Notes: generated from the letters alone by a model not told the origin. DNA of 6,262 bases from Candidatus Poseidoniaceae archaeon (GCA_013329865.1 DUJJ01000087.1:3318-9579); one strand, 5' to 3'; positions 1 through 6,262 are shown, numbered from the stretch's first letter. Made by a program: numbers and translations.

Positions 1-863
1 ATCGATTCTACCTTTTCACCCTGCAGCATCAGTCGACCATTCTCAATGTCATTGGTGAGATACTTGCCAGGGCCGCCGATTTTCAGCAATATATCCGGGG
101 GTAGAGTAACCGTTCCCGTCTCATCGATTATCAGTTCTCTTGCTTTGCTTAAATCCTCAACATCAACCCCATCTCCGTGTTCTGCAACAAATCTGCCATC
201 ACGCAACTCCAACGAGCGATCAGCAAAAGATGCTACTTCTTTGGAGTGTGTCACTATCAAAAATGATACACCGTCATTTTCATGTAATTCTTTGAACAAT
301 GCTAAAACTTCCCTACTGGTGATAGGGTCCAAGGCTCCAGTCGGTTCATCAGCCAGGATTAACCGGGGGTTGGTTATCAAAGCACGAGCGATTGCTACAC
401 GTTGTTGCTCACCCCCACTAAGTTTCATTGGAAGTGCCTTAGCCCGGTGCAGGATGCCTAAGCGGTCAAGCATCTCATCAGCTAACTTAAGCGCCTTGCG
501 AGATGATATTCCCTGATGTCTTAGCGGCTGAGCTACATTATCCCGAGCATTCATATCGGGTAACAGATTACCTTCTTGGAAAATGAACGATACCGTCTTT
601 TGACGTAAGTGCACTAGTTGCCTGCCACTAAGTCTTGTCATGTTCTTACCTGCTAGCATGACCGAGCCGGAGCTTGGCTTCATCAATCCGCCAAGACATT
701 TCATCAATGTTGATTTGCCGGAACCTGAAGGACCAACAACTGCGATTGCCTCACCTTGTTTGATATCGATGTGTATACCACGCAAGGCAACTACGTTACC
801 GTCCTCAGCCTTGGATTCATAGACGTGATATAGAGAGGAAGCTTTCAAAATACTATCACTCAA
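1..863 (-). CDS. ABC transporter ATP-binding protein, FtsX-permease partner, with AbrB-like C-terminal extension (partial)
   Basis: Cytoplasmic ATPase that should power the FtsX-type permease encoded just before it. The 287 visible codons hold a complete nucleotide-binding domain: Walker A GPSGSGKST at residues 44-52, Q-loop Gln96 in FIFQEGNLLP, signature LSGGEQQR at 148-155, Walker B LILADEP at 168-174 with Glu173, D-loop GALD, and H-loop His206. The sequence is of the LolD/MacB class. After the usual end near residue 225 it continues with an extension resembling an AbrB/SpoVT hairpin (about 242-281) and leaves the window before a stop. I chose the TTG start at 863-861: GGGGGAG lies 5 nt upstream, no in-frame ATG is seen near it, and it begins 2 nt after the permease stop, which implies translational coupling. 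No promoter is visible in front of it. The ABC assignment is secure; the transported substrate is unknown. Confidence 0.93.
   Translation of the reverse strand, partial: MSDSILKASSLYHVYESKAEDGNVVALRGIHIDIKQGEAIAVVGPSGSGKSTLMKCLGGLMKPSSGSVMLAGKNMTRLSGRQLVHLRQKTVSFIFQEGNLLPDMNARDNVAQPLRHQGISSRKALKLADEMLDRLGILHRAKALPMKLSGGEQQRVAIARALITNPRLILADEPTGALDPITSREVLALFKELHENDGVSFLIVTHSKEVASFADRSLELRDGRFVAEHGDGVDVEDLSKARELIIDETGTVTLPPDILLKIGGPGKYLTNDIENGRLMLQGEKVES
21..140 (-). other. AbrB/SpoVT-like domain encoded at the C-terminus of the second ATPase
   Basis: Residues 242-281 read ELIIDETGTVTLPPDILLKI, then a Gly-Gly-Pro-Gly turn, then about 17 residues ending in NGRLML. This follows the AbrB/SpoVT swapped-hairpin pattern: a strand, a Gly/Thr turn, 'lP..il', a Gly-containing turn, a strand, and a final 'dG.i.l' strand. 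From memory, some actinobacterial ABC ATPases of the FtsX-associated class carry a similar tail. In transcription factors this fold dimerises and binds DNA; here a dimerisation or regulatory role for the ATPase pair is more likely. The call rests on pattern only, with no profile search. Confidence 0.5.
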
Positions 864-865
864 TT

Positions 866-3800
866 TTACTCCCCCTTCAAGACCATCGCTAGGTCGGAAT
901 TCAGCGCTCTTCGAGTCGTCAACAACAGGGCAATGACCACTGCGGTGAAGACCGATATGGATACTAGAGTTAACTCAAACCAAGGATACACCAACTCACG
1001 GCTTATGTTCGTCGAGGCTCCACCAAATAGTTGGAATATGAAACCGAAGACATCGAAGAAGCCATTGAAGGAAAAGGCAAGTCCAATACCAAGAATTAGC
1101 CCGAGCAGCATTGACACCACGATTATCGACAGTATTTCGAATAACACTAACCGCAGAATCTGTATCGGACTAGCACCGATGGCTTGTAGGACGGCTAATT
1201 CCTTTTTGCGTTGGTTCAACACCAATGATAGGAATACAAAACTCGACGCAACTGCGGCAATGCTTGCTACCACGAATTGCAGTGACAGTAATCCAGGAGT
1301 GCCAAATATCAGTCCACCATTACGTTCAACGGATTCGTGCTCTGACTTCCAGTCTATTACTTCACCAATACGCGAATCAGCCTCCAACTGAGAACCAAGC
1401 GCTTGCAGTGCTTCACCGCTGACACCGTCAATGCGCATTATCCAATTATTTGTTGAATAGTTTTCGACGATTGTGTCGCCAACGAAACTGCGCCAAGACG
1501 ATTCGCCAATGACTAACGAATCAGCGATGATTGAGGAATTCATGCCCGGAATAAATTCGTGTAGTCCCATGTATTTTATCGATGAATTTACCGAATTGCG
1601 TTCAATTTGTACTGGTGATTCGGTTAGCAAAATTGGCACGGTGAGTGGAGTCGGTATAAAGGTGGTAAACTCATCACATACTGAATTTATCGACACATTG
1701 CCACTCGCACAGGTGGTATTTTGCAAGACCACATTGGTCGCATCCGCAGTGCCATACATTCCTGTAAGGATTGCATCTGTAAAGTCGGCGGCATCTAAAG
1801 AACCACCAAACCATTCGACTATTATTGAGTTGGTTAGATTAGCACCTGTTAAATTGGCTGCTGACAAATCAGTACGGAAGAATAACGATTCACTGAGATT
1901 TGCTCCTGATAGATCTGCACCACTCAGATTTGCGTTGGTGAAATCCATCCTGCCGAAATCACGGTAACTCAAGTCCTGACCGGAAAAATCCACCCCACTC
2001 AGATCTGTATTCATCAACGATGAGTATGCAAACAGCGCCTCTTCCCAATCTATTTCTGGATTATTAGTCACATTAGAGCTATCCACTGCAGAAAAATTGA
2101 GAGTAAGGGTTTCATAATCCATCAATACTGTCACACTGCGGCCATCGTTCTCACTAATTAGAATATCATCTAGGGCTCTCGAACTGGACCAAGAGCCAGC
2201 TAAGTCGAGCGTGAACGCTGAGTCTTCTCCTGCCGAGAAGCCTCCGTCTGCGTATCTTTCCAATGCTGCGCTAACACTCTTGCCCGGAATAGACTGTTGA
2301 TTCCAGTTTAGGACATCAGCTGAATTATCGAGCACAACATAGGTCTGGAGATAGTCGCCGTCTGGGCCCTTGAGGACGATAGAGGGTATTGTCGTGGCTC
2401 GAACCATAGCATCAGGGCGATAGATATCTCGAACAATGCTGATTGCCCCCGATTCATTATGCGGTTCTTCGAAGGTAATTTGCAAATCGCTGCCAACTCT
2501 GGCATCGACGGTCCGTTCATCAACTAATGAACCGGTATAGCCTTGCACGGCAGCAAGAGTAACGATAGAAAGGGTTAGCAGCATAATTACGGCTAACCTG
2601 TTGACTGATTCAGCAGAACCTGAACCCTTGAGTCCGCGCTTAACATCACTCAGAATCTTAGTCTTACCGAATATAACCTGCATGATTTGCGGACCCTTAG
2701 CACCAAGTCGTCCCAGCACAAGTGCACCACCAATCCACAACAAAAAGGGACCAAAGATACCAAACAAACCTTCGAGGAAAAAGTTCTGAATTATGCCGTC
2801 CTCACTGCCATTCATTTCCATCCATGTATCAATTACCGAGATGAAACCTAGAATAAAACAAGTCCAGTGTAACCAGTATTTAGGTTCCGCTTTAGCAGTG
2901 GTGTTTTTCACGCCTTCGTCAATTTCTAAGTTGATGAATTCTCGGGCTCGCTTTCTGCCGAAAAGTAGGGCAAGCCCCAACGTGCTCAACGCGGTGAACA
3001 GAGTCGCACCGAAACTTAGTGTTGGGTCAATGTTGTAGTTTCCAGCTTTAAACTGCATAAAGCCAACCGCTGATAGTACGATTGGCACGGCAAACATAGC
3101 GAGCAGGTAGCCAGCTAGCCAGGCTACTGAAGCGAATACTGCTAATTCAAGCAGAACCATGCCCTGTAGCCCTCGACTATCAGCACCGATTACCCGATGG
3201 ATGCTGATTTCTTTGCGCCGTTGTTCCAATGATAGGATTAGACCGTAGACTAAAACGGCGAGCGACATTACAACAATTGGCACCATGATAACGTAATCAA
3301 AAATCTGGATAAAGCCTAGAAATATGTCAAGAAAGGTTATTGTTCCACCCACGATATCGGTGTAGAATAATTCTATTTCACTCGCAGTGTAATTGCTTGC
3401 CATTATTGAAACTTTGAGGTTATCTAGCCAATCACTTGCATCAGCAGTTGAGGAGGTCGGTAATTGTGAGCGGTCGACAGCCAAGCCGAGATAAACATGG
3501 TCTTTCTCCATCAGTATGGCTGCTTGGTCATCTGATAGCACTGTCCAAGTGGTGAAGATTGGATTTGGACCAAGTGTTGGGTTGCCTAAGTCCCACGGCT
3601 GATAGATGCCGAGCACCTTCATATTGGTGAGAGTCATGGGCATACGACAGTAGATTTTACCATTTTCAGAGGCTGATGCTTCGCCCGGACAGGTCTCAAC
3701 TAACTCGACGCCACCGGCGTCAAAAAATTCACTATCGATGACGTAAACAAAAGTAATCTCTTCAAGGACGTCGCCAACACTAGCCTTAGCTTGTGAGGCA

Positions 3801-4504
3801 ATGTTTGCCGGCAATATTACGCCTCTTTCATCAGACATGTTTTGTGGGTTTGGCCATTCGCCTTGGCCTTGAATTATACTCGCTCTATAGCGTTCAGCAA
3901 ACTCACCGTCAAAGGCTCCGGGCCCCATCAATCTTATCGAACGATAGTTCGATATTGGGGGTCCAGCCTCTCGTAGTTCCGGATACTCATAAGTTGTATT
4001 TACCCAGTATGGATTTTCATTATCAACAATCGACCGCATTTCGAGGGGTTGAGCGTAGAGAAAATCCTCATTGAAAAACCCAGCACTGTGGATACCTTGA
4101 CGTCCGAGAATAACTGTACAATCTGCTAGCTCTTGGCTGTATTCCGTCATTAATTCTTGGCAGACTTCCTGCATAACACTGGTATTATTTGTCCATCCTG
4201 TGGTTTCTGGAGTTGGTGCTTTCTTAAATTCAACTTTAGCATCAATTGGCTCTCCATCGAGTGATTCGTCAAAGAAAATTTGCGACAGACCAATACCATA
4301 AGAGAATACGGTGGTAATAACCAATGATGCCAGGAAAACACCAGCAACGACCGCAAGACCCCGCTCTCTACCGCGCCAAGCACTTTGAGAAGCTAGACGG
4401 ATATTTTCTGGTGCATCTCTGACTCTTCTGCGCCACCTTTCAACGCGTGAGACTTTTGGCACGACATAGGTGGCGAATGGGTCAGAGTCATCGATTTCTG
4501 TCAC
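866..4504 (-). CDS. FtsX-like double ABC permease with pentapeptide-repeat insertion in its second extracytoplasmic domain
   Basis: Membrane subunit of a MacB/LolCE/YbbP-type ABC system, 1212 residues. About ten membrane segments can be seen: 49-73, 401-426, 450-480, 497-516, 544-562, 573-600, 634-656, 1072-1096, 1117-1145 and 1174-1196. That fits two fused FtsX halves. Each half has a large outer domain (74-400 and 657-1070) followed by the FtsX cytoplasmic motif: RRKEISIHRVIGA at 429-441 and RKKELAVLQAIGA at 1099-1111. Residues 833-892 are 12 pentapeptide repeats, which is not usual for this family. The protein is longer than E. coli YbbP (about 800 residues), partly through this insertion. 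The start is GTG; its GTGA overlaps the stop of the upstream ATPase, and GGTGA lies 6 nt before it inside that gene. The short cytoplasmic N-terminus is charged, with no cleavable signal peptide. The family call is firm. Substrate (lipid, lipoprotein, peptide) or a purely mechanical role cannot be decided. Confidence 0.93.
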   Translation of the reverse strand: MTEIDDSDPFATYVVPKVSRVERWRRRVRDAPENIRLASQSAWRGRERGLAVVAGVFLASLVITTVFSYGIGLSQIFFDESLDGEPIDAKVEFKKAPTPETTGWTNNTSVMQEVCQELMTEYSQELADCTVILGRQGIHSAGFFNEDFLYAQPLEMRSIVDNENPYWVNTTYEYPELREAGPPISNYRSIRLMGPGAFDGEFAERYRASIIQGQGEWPNPQNMSDERGVILPANIASQAKASVGDVLEEITFVYVIDSEFFDAGGVELVETCPGEASASENGKIYCRMPMTLTNMKVLGIYQPWDLGNPTLGPNPIFTTWTVLSDDQAAILMEKDHVYLGLAVDRSQLPTSSTADASDWLDNLKVSIMASNYTASEIELFYTDIVGGTITFLDIFLGFIQIFDYVIMVPIVVMSLAVLVYGLILSLEQRRKEISIHRVIGADSRGLQGMVLLELAVFASVAWLAGYLLAMFAVPIVLSAVGFMQFKAGNYNIDPTLSFGATLFTALSTLGLALLFGRKRAREFINLEIDEGVKNTTAKAEPKYWLHWTCFILGFISVIDTWMEMNGSEDGIIQNFFLEGLFGIFGPFLLWIGGALVLGRLGAKGPQIMQVIFGKTKILSDVKRGLKGSGSAESVNRLAVIMLLTLSIVTLAAVQGYTGSLVDERTVDARVGSDLQITFEEPHNESGAISIVRDIYRPDAMVRATTIPSIVLKGPDGDYLQTYVVLDNSADVLNWNQQSIPGKSVSAALERYADGGFSAGEDSAFTLDLAGSWSSSRALDDILISENDGRSVTVLMDYETLTLNFSAVDSSNVTNNPEIDWEEALFAYSSLMNTDLSGVDFSGQDLSYRDFGRMDFTNANLSGADLSGANLSESLFFRTDLSAANLTGANLTNSIIVEWFGGSLDAADFTDAILTGMYGTADATNVVLQNTTCASGNVSINSVCDEFTTFIPTPLTVPILLTESPVQIERNSVNSSIKYMGLHEFIPGMNSSIIADSLVIGESSWRSFVGDTIVENYSTNNWIMRIDGVSGEALQALGSQLEADSRIGEVIDWKSEHESVERNGGLIFGTPGLLSLQFVVASIAAVASSFVFLSLVLNQRKKELAVLQAIGASPIQILRLVLFEILSIIVVSMLLGLILGIGLAFSFNGFFDVFGFIFQLFGGASTNISRELVYPWFELTLVSISVFTAVVIALLLTTRRALNSDLAMVLKGE
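869..875 (-). promoter_or_regulatory. Shine-Dalgarno supporting the TTG start of the second ATPase
   Basis: GGGGGAG on the minus strand is followed by 5 nt (TAAAA, holding the permease TAA stop) and then TTG at 863-861. The site lies in the last codons of the permease gene. It is the main reason for choosing TTG over a start further downstream. Confidence 0.65.
1829..2008 (-). repeat. Pentapeptide-repeat array: 12 tandem 15-nt units within the permease gene
   Basis: The array encodes residues 833-892 as A/T/x-D/N-L/F-S/T-x units such as TDLSG, VDFSG, ADLSG, ANLSE and ANLTG. Leu or Phe occupies the central position in all 12 units. A degenerate unit (SIIVE) follows, then two more units in a shifted register (ADFTD, AILTG), then a tail with Thr-Thr-Cys at 930-932 and Cys943. 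At DNA level the plus strand shows agatttgc-like 8-mers exactly 15 nt apart, at 1896, 1911 (agatctgc) and 1926, with more diverged copies in phase at 1836 and 1851. Pentapeptide repeats fold as a right-handed quadrilateral beta-helix; 12 units would make about three coils. The topology places the array outside the cytoplasm. Confidence 0.9.
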
Positions 4505-5226
4505 TCCTCTTCACCGCCTTGCTCATCGTCAAGCCCCCACGCACTGCGAATATCGGAGGCTTCAGTTTTTCCATCCCTAAGTAGCAACATTCGATCTGCA
4601 TTTGCAGCCAGTTCAGGGTCGTGGGTTACCATAAGGATCGAGATAGGATGCTCTGTGTCGTGGCATAAATCCTTGAATAATTGTAACACATCCTGGCCGC
4701 TTGCAATATCAAGGTTACCAGTTGGTTCGTCCGCCAACAATAGCGGACGGTTCCCCGCAATTGCTCTAGCGATTGCCACACGCTGTTGTTGGCCACCTGA
4801 GAGTTGATCTGGAATATGATGCATTCTATCACTCAAGCCAACACGCTCTAACGCTGCTGCGGCGCGTGATTCCGCTGCCTTGGAACTGACTCCTGATAAT
4901 TCCAAGGCCATCGCAACGTTGTCCAATGCTGATAGGTTGTTGAGCAAGTGGAAGTCTTGGAAAATCCAACCAACCAACTCTCGTCTAACATCAACTACAC
5001 TCGAGGGGCCTTTTTGTCCATATTTTCGGCCGTTGAGGTCAATTTCCCCCCCATCGCCAGATAACAAACCACCGATGATGTTCAATAGGGTTGATTTGCC
5101 ACAGCCTGATGGACCCATTAACGCGACCAACTCGCCCTGCTTGACTGACAGTGTGATTCCTTTGAGAACCTCGAGTTTTGCTGCTCCGAAACCAAATGAT
5201 TTCGTCAGGCTATCAATTTGCAACAT
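4501..5226 (-). CDS. ABC transporter ATP-binding protein, LolD/MacB type
   Basis: Cytoplasmic ATPase of the same export module, 241 residues, the normal length for LolD/MacB/FtsE-class ATPases. All motifs are intact: Walker A GPSGCGKST at 38-46, Q-loop Gln90 in IFQDFHLL, signature LSGGQQQR at 142-149, Walker B LLLADEP at 162-168 with catalytic Glu167, D-loop GNLD at 170-173, and H-loop His202. The acidic C-terminus (DDEQGGEEE) ends the protein without an extra domain, unlike the second ATPase. The ATG at 5226-5224 is the only reasonable start; a GTGA 7 nt upstream is a weak Shine-Dalgarno. The stop overlaps the permease start by 4 nt, and the codons for the last Gly-Glu residues double as the permease ribosome-binding site. 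First gene of the probable three-gene operon, with a TATA-like promoter in front. Specificity is unknown. Confidence 0.95.
   Translation of the reverse strand: MLQIDSLTKSFGFGAAKLEVLKGITLSVKQGELVALMGPSGCGKSTLLNIIGGLLSGDGGEIDLNGRKYGQKGPSSVVDVRRELVGWIFQDFHLLNNLSALDNVAMALELSGVSSKAAESRAAAALERVGLSDRMHHIPDQLSGGQQQRVAIARAIAGNRPLLLADEPTGNLDIASGQDVLQLFKDLCHDTEHPISILMVTHDPELAANADRMLLLRDGKTEASDIRSAWGLDDEQGGEEE
4505..4515 (-). promoter_or_regulatory. Ribosome-binding site deciding the GTG start of the permease
   Basis: On the minus strand GGTGA (4515-4511) stands 6 nt before the GTG start codon at 4504-4502, inside the last codons of the upstream ATPase. A GAGGA also lies there but is too close to the GTG. 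The GTGA stop/start overlap fits translational coupling. Confidence 0.6.
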
Positions 5227-5243
5227 ATGTTATTCACTGTTAG

Positions 5244-5257
5244 GCAAATAGATTTGC
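5244..5257. promoter_or_regulatory. Perfect 6-bp inverted repeat, candidate operator
   Basis: GCAAAT-AG-ATTTGC forms perfect 6-bp arms around a 2-nt spacer. It sits between the TATA box and the predicted transcription start of the ABC operon, where a bound repressor would block the initiation complex. At this length and composition it could occur by chance; no second copy was noticed in the window. Confidence 0.3.
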
Positions 5258-5263
5258 TTCTAG

Positions 5264-5272
5264 TATTTATAA
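5264..5272 (-). promoter_or_regulatory. Archaeal-type TATA box for the ABC operon
   Basis: Minus strand TTATAAATA, closely matching the archaeal box A consensus. Its centre is about 42 nt before the ATG at 5226, so a start of transcription some 24-27 nt downstream would fall near 5241-5244 and give a short leader containing the GTGA at 5237-5234. No good bacterial -35 hexamer is found 16-18 nt upstream. The purine-rich BRE element expected next to an archaeal TATA box is weak (the preceding bases are ACAGCC). Sequence inference only. Confidence 0.5.
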
Positions 5273-5288
5273 GGCTGTTAGCCGATAT

Positions 5289-6257
5289 CTAGGAGACCTG
5301 TTGCTTGTAAGCATTGTAGCTTTGCTTCATCCGGTGATGAAACAGTGGCGGAATTAGCGCTGTCCAGAACATTACATAGTAACCATTGGGCAGCTGTGGG
5401 GACTCATCATGTGAGTCTAATTTCTGGTATGGTGTACTCGCTTTTAGATGATGAGACGGATGTAGTGGTAGTTCGAGAAGGGTCCATCTAGACCAACGGT
5501 GACGGCTTTCCCATGCATGACTGGCATTGGCCCGTTCCCCTTCTTGTCTTACTAATCCATGATGCTGTAGATAATTAACGAACTCAAGCAGATATATTGC
5601 AACGAAGGCCTGGAGCAAAAATACCCCCAATACGATTGGTGAAATTATTAGCATGATAAGCAACATTATGCCTTGAACCGTCATTGAAACCTTGACATCC
5701 TTTGGCTTGGCCCGGTAGGCACCTTTGACTTGCAAGGGAATAGTTCGTATGAAGTGGTAGTAAACATTTCTGCCCCAAGGAGATGAAGTTGGATCTCTAG
5801 ACTTAGCCCAGTGCTTATGATGGGTATAATTGTGCTCGATTGTGAAGTGCAGATACAATACGCACATCAAATCCAAGCGTGACAGCCACCAACTCGCAGA
5901 GCGAGGTCGCCTGTGTCCTAGTTCGTGAGCAGTGACGATACCAGACGCACCGCTGCTCAATCCAACTGATAACGCCCCTAACCAAACGAACGGTGTGTAA
6001 TTTACTAGTGCAGTATACAGTAGGACTAAGATTACTAGTGGAACTAAAATTGCGTGTGCATGCACAATATAATTGAACGCTTTGCCTTCCTCCAGCGGGT
6101 TAGTGTCAGAGCTCTGGCCGGCAATTAGATCTAATATTGGATAAACACCGAGCGCAAGATACAATGTTGCACCCATCCACCATCCACCGGCAAGGATACC
6201 GACAATGGTAACCAGTGGCGTTATTAGCCCAATCAGATGTGGTAACCACCGACCCAT
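5289..6257 (-). CDS. alkB: AlkB-like membrane di-iron alkane 1-monooxygenase (start possibly beyond the window)
   Basis: Integral-membrane non-haem di-iron hydroxylase; the family inserts oxygen at a terminal carbon of alkanes or related hydrocarbons, using electrons from rubredoxin. All histidine boxes are present: HELGH at 111-115, EHNYTHH at 141-147, NYLQHHGL at 228-235 and LHPSHH at 265-270. This gives the nine ligands H111, H115, H142, H146, H147, H232, H266, H269 and H270. The AlkB landmark DPxxS (155-159) and a C-terminal PNGYYVMFWTALIPPLF-like stretch also match. About six membrane segments are seen (near 9-29, 29-46, 66-85, 89-109, and two within 193-222). At 322 residues it is shorter than typical bacterial AlkB (about 400), mainly at the N-terminus. 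The window shows xTG GAC ATG at the edge, so the start may lie at or beyond 6262. There is no fused rubredoxin. Fold and chemistry are well supported; the substrate could be another hydrocarbon (XylM-like) or a lipid. Confidence 0.88.
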   Translation of the reverse strand: MGRWLPHLIGLITPLVTIVGILAGGWWMGATLYLALGVYPILDLIAGQSSDTNPLEEGKAFNYIVHAHAILVPLVILVLLYTALVNYTPFVWLGALSVGLSSGASGIVTAHELGHRRPRSASWWLSRLDLMCVLYLHFTIEHNYTHHKHWAKSRDPTSSPWGRNVYYHFIRTIPLQVKGAYRAKPKDVKVSMTVQGIMLLIMLIISPIVLGVFLLQAFVAIYLLEFVNYLQHHGLVRQEGERANASHAWESRHRWSRWTLLELPLHPSHHLKASTPYQKLDSHDESPQLPNGYYVMFWTALIPPLFHHRMKQSYNAYKQQVS

Positions 6258-6262
6258 GTCCA

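Larger units (their letters stand above)
5227..5288. other. Intergenic gap between the AlkB-like gene and the ABC operon
   Basis: Sixty-two bases holding the TATA-like box, the 6-bp inverted repeat and a weak ribosome-binding site. Only 16 nt separate the AlkB stop codon from the TATA box. I see no hairpin plus T-run and no long T-tract on the minus strand, so no recognisable terminator for the AlkB-like gene. Termination may run into the operon promoter, or some readthrough may occur. Confidence 0.7.

Noticed and set aside
46..516. Plus-strand open frame of 156 codons at the left edge
   Set aside because: It lies opposite the second ABC ATPase, whose minus-strand reading has every ATPase motif. 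The plus-strand translation is low-complexity Ser/Thr/Pro/Arg with no domain.
1473..1967. Plus-strand open frame of 164 codons opposite the pentapeptide region, with repeat-like translation
   Set aside because: It is the antisense image of the pentapeptide-coding strand, which stays open because the repeats avoid stops in that frame. It has no ribosome-binding site or recognisable domain.
5222..5231. 10-bp palindrome AACATATGTT over the start codon of the first ATPase
   Set aside because: A short AT-rich palindrome built around CATATG is common by chance, and there is no second copy to suggest an operator.
4880..5251. Plus-strand open frame of 123 codons crossing the start of the first ATPase and the promoter gap
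   Set aside because: Shadow of the ATPase gene in another frame, with no motif. It covers the TATA box and start region of a well-supported gene.
5264..5293. Bacterial sigma-70 promoter with TATAAA as the -10 element
   Set aside because: The hexamer 17 nt upstream (TCCTAG) is a poor match to TTGACA, and neighbouring spacings looked no better. The longer TTATAAATA match fits an archaeal box A better.

Overview
The window carries four protein genes, all on the minus strand and tightly packed. Read in the direction of transcription (right to left) they are: an AlkB-type membrane di-iron hydroxylase (start at or just beyond the right edge); a LolD/MacB-type ABC ATPase; a 1212-residue FtsX-type double permease; and a second ABC ATPase that runs off the left edge. 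No rRNA, tRNA, CRISPR array or insertion sequence is visible, and the plus-strand open frames are shadows of these genes. The longest gap between genes is about 62 bases.

Organism: base composition looks moderately AT-rich. A TATA-like box stands upstream of the first ATPase at a spacing that suits an archaeal promoter, with no convincing bacterial -35 partner. Starts are ATG, GTG and TTG, with Shine-Dalgarno-like sequences at the two coupled genes. The permease has a pentapeptide-repeat domain ending in a Thr-Thr-Cys...Cys tail, which I associate from memory with marine microbial proteins. Together these suggest a marine planktonic archaeon (for example a Poseidoniia/Marine Group II type euryarchaeote). 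This is a tentative inference; a bacterium cannot be excluded.

The ABC module (about 1-5226) looks like one operon. The first ATPase and the permease overlap by 4 nt (GTGA), and the permease stop and second ATPase start are 2 nt apart. Two distinct ATPases thus flank one permease that already contains both FtsX halves, so a heterodimeric ATPase pair on a single-chain permease is plausible. By family it would be a MacB/LolCDE/YbbAP-like mechanotransmission or lipid/lipoprotein/peptide export machine. Its substrate cannot be read from the sequence.

Two features make the module unusual. A run of 12 pentapeptide repeats sits inside the second extracytoplasmic domain of the permease. The second ATPase carries a C-terminal extension that resembles an AbrB/SpoVT swapped-hairpin domain.

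The AlkB-like gene (5289-6257) keeps all nine histidines expected of the di-iron site. It is separated from the ABC operon by a short promoter-bearing gap and is probably a separate transcription unit.
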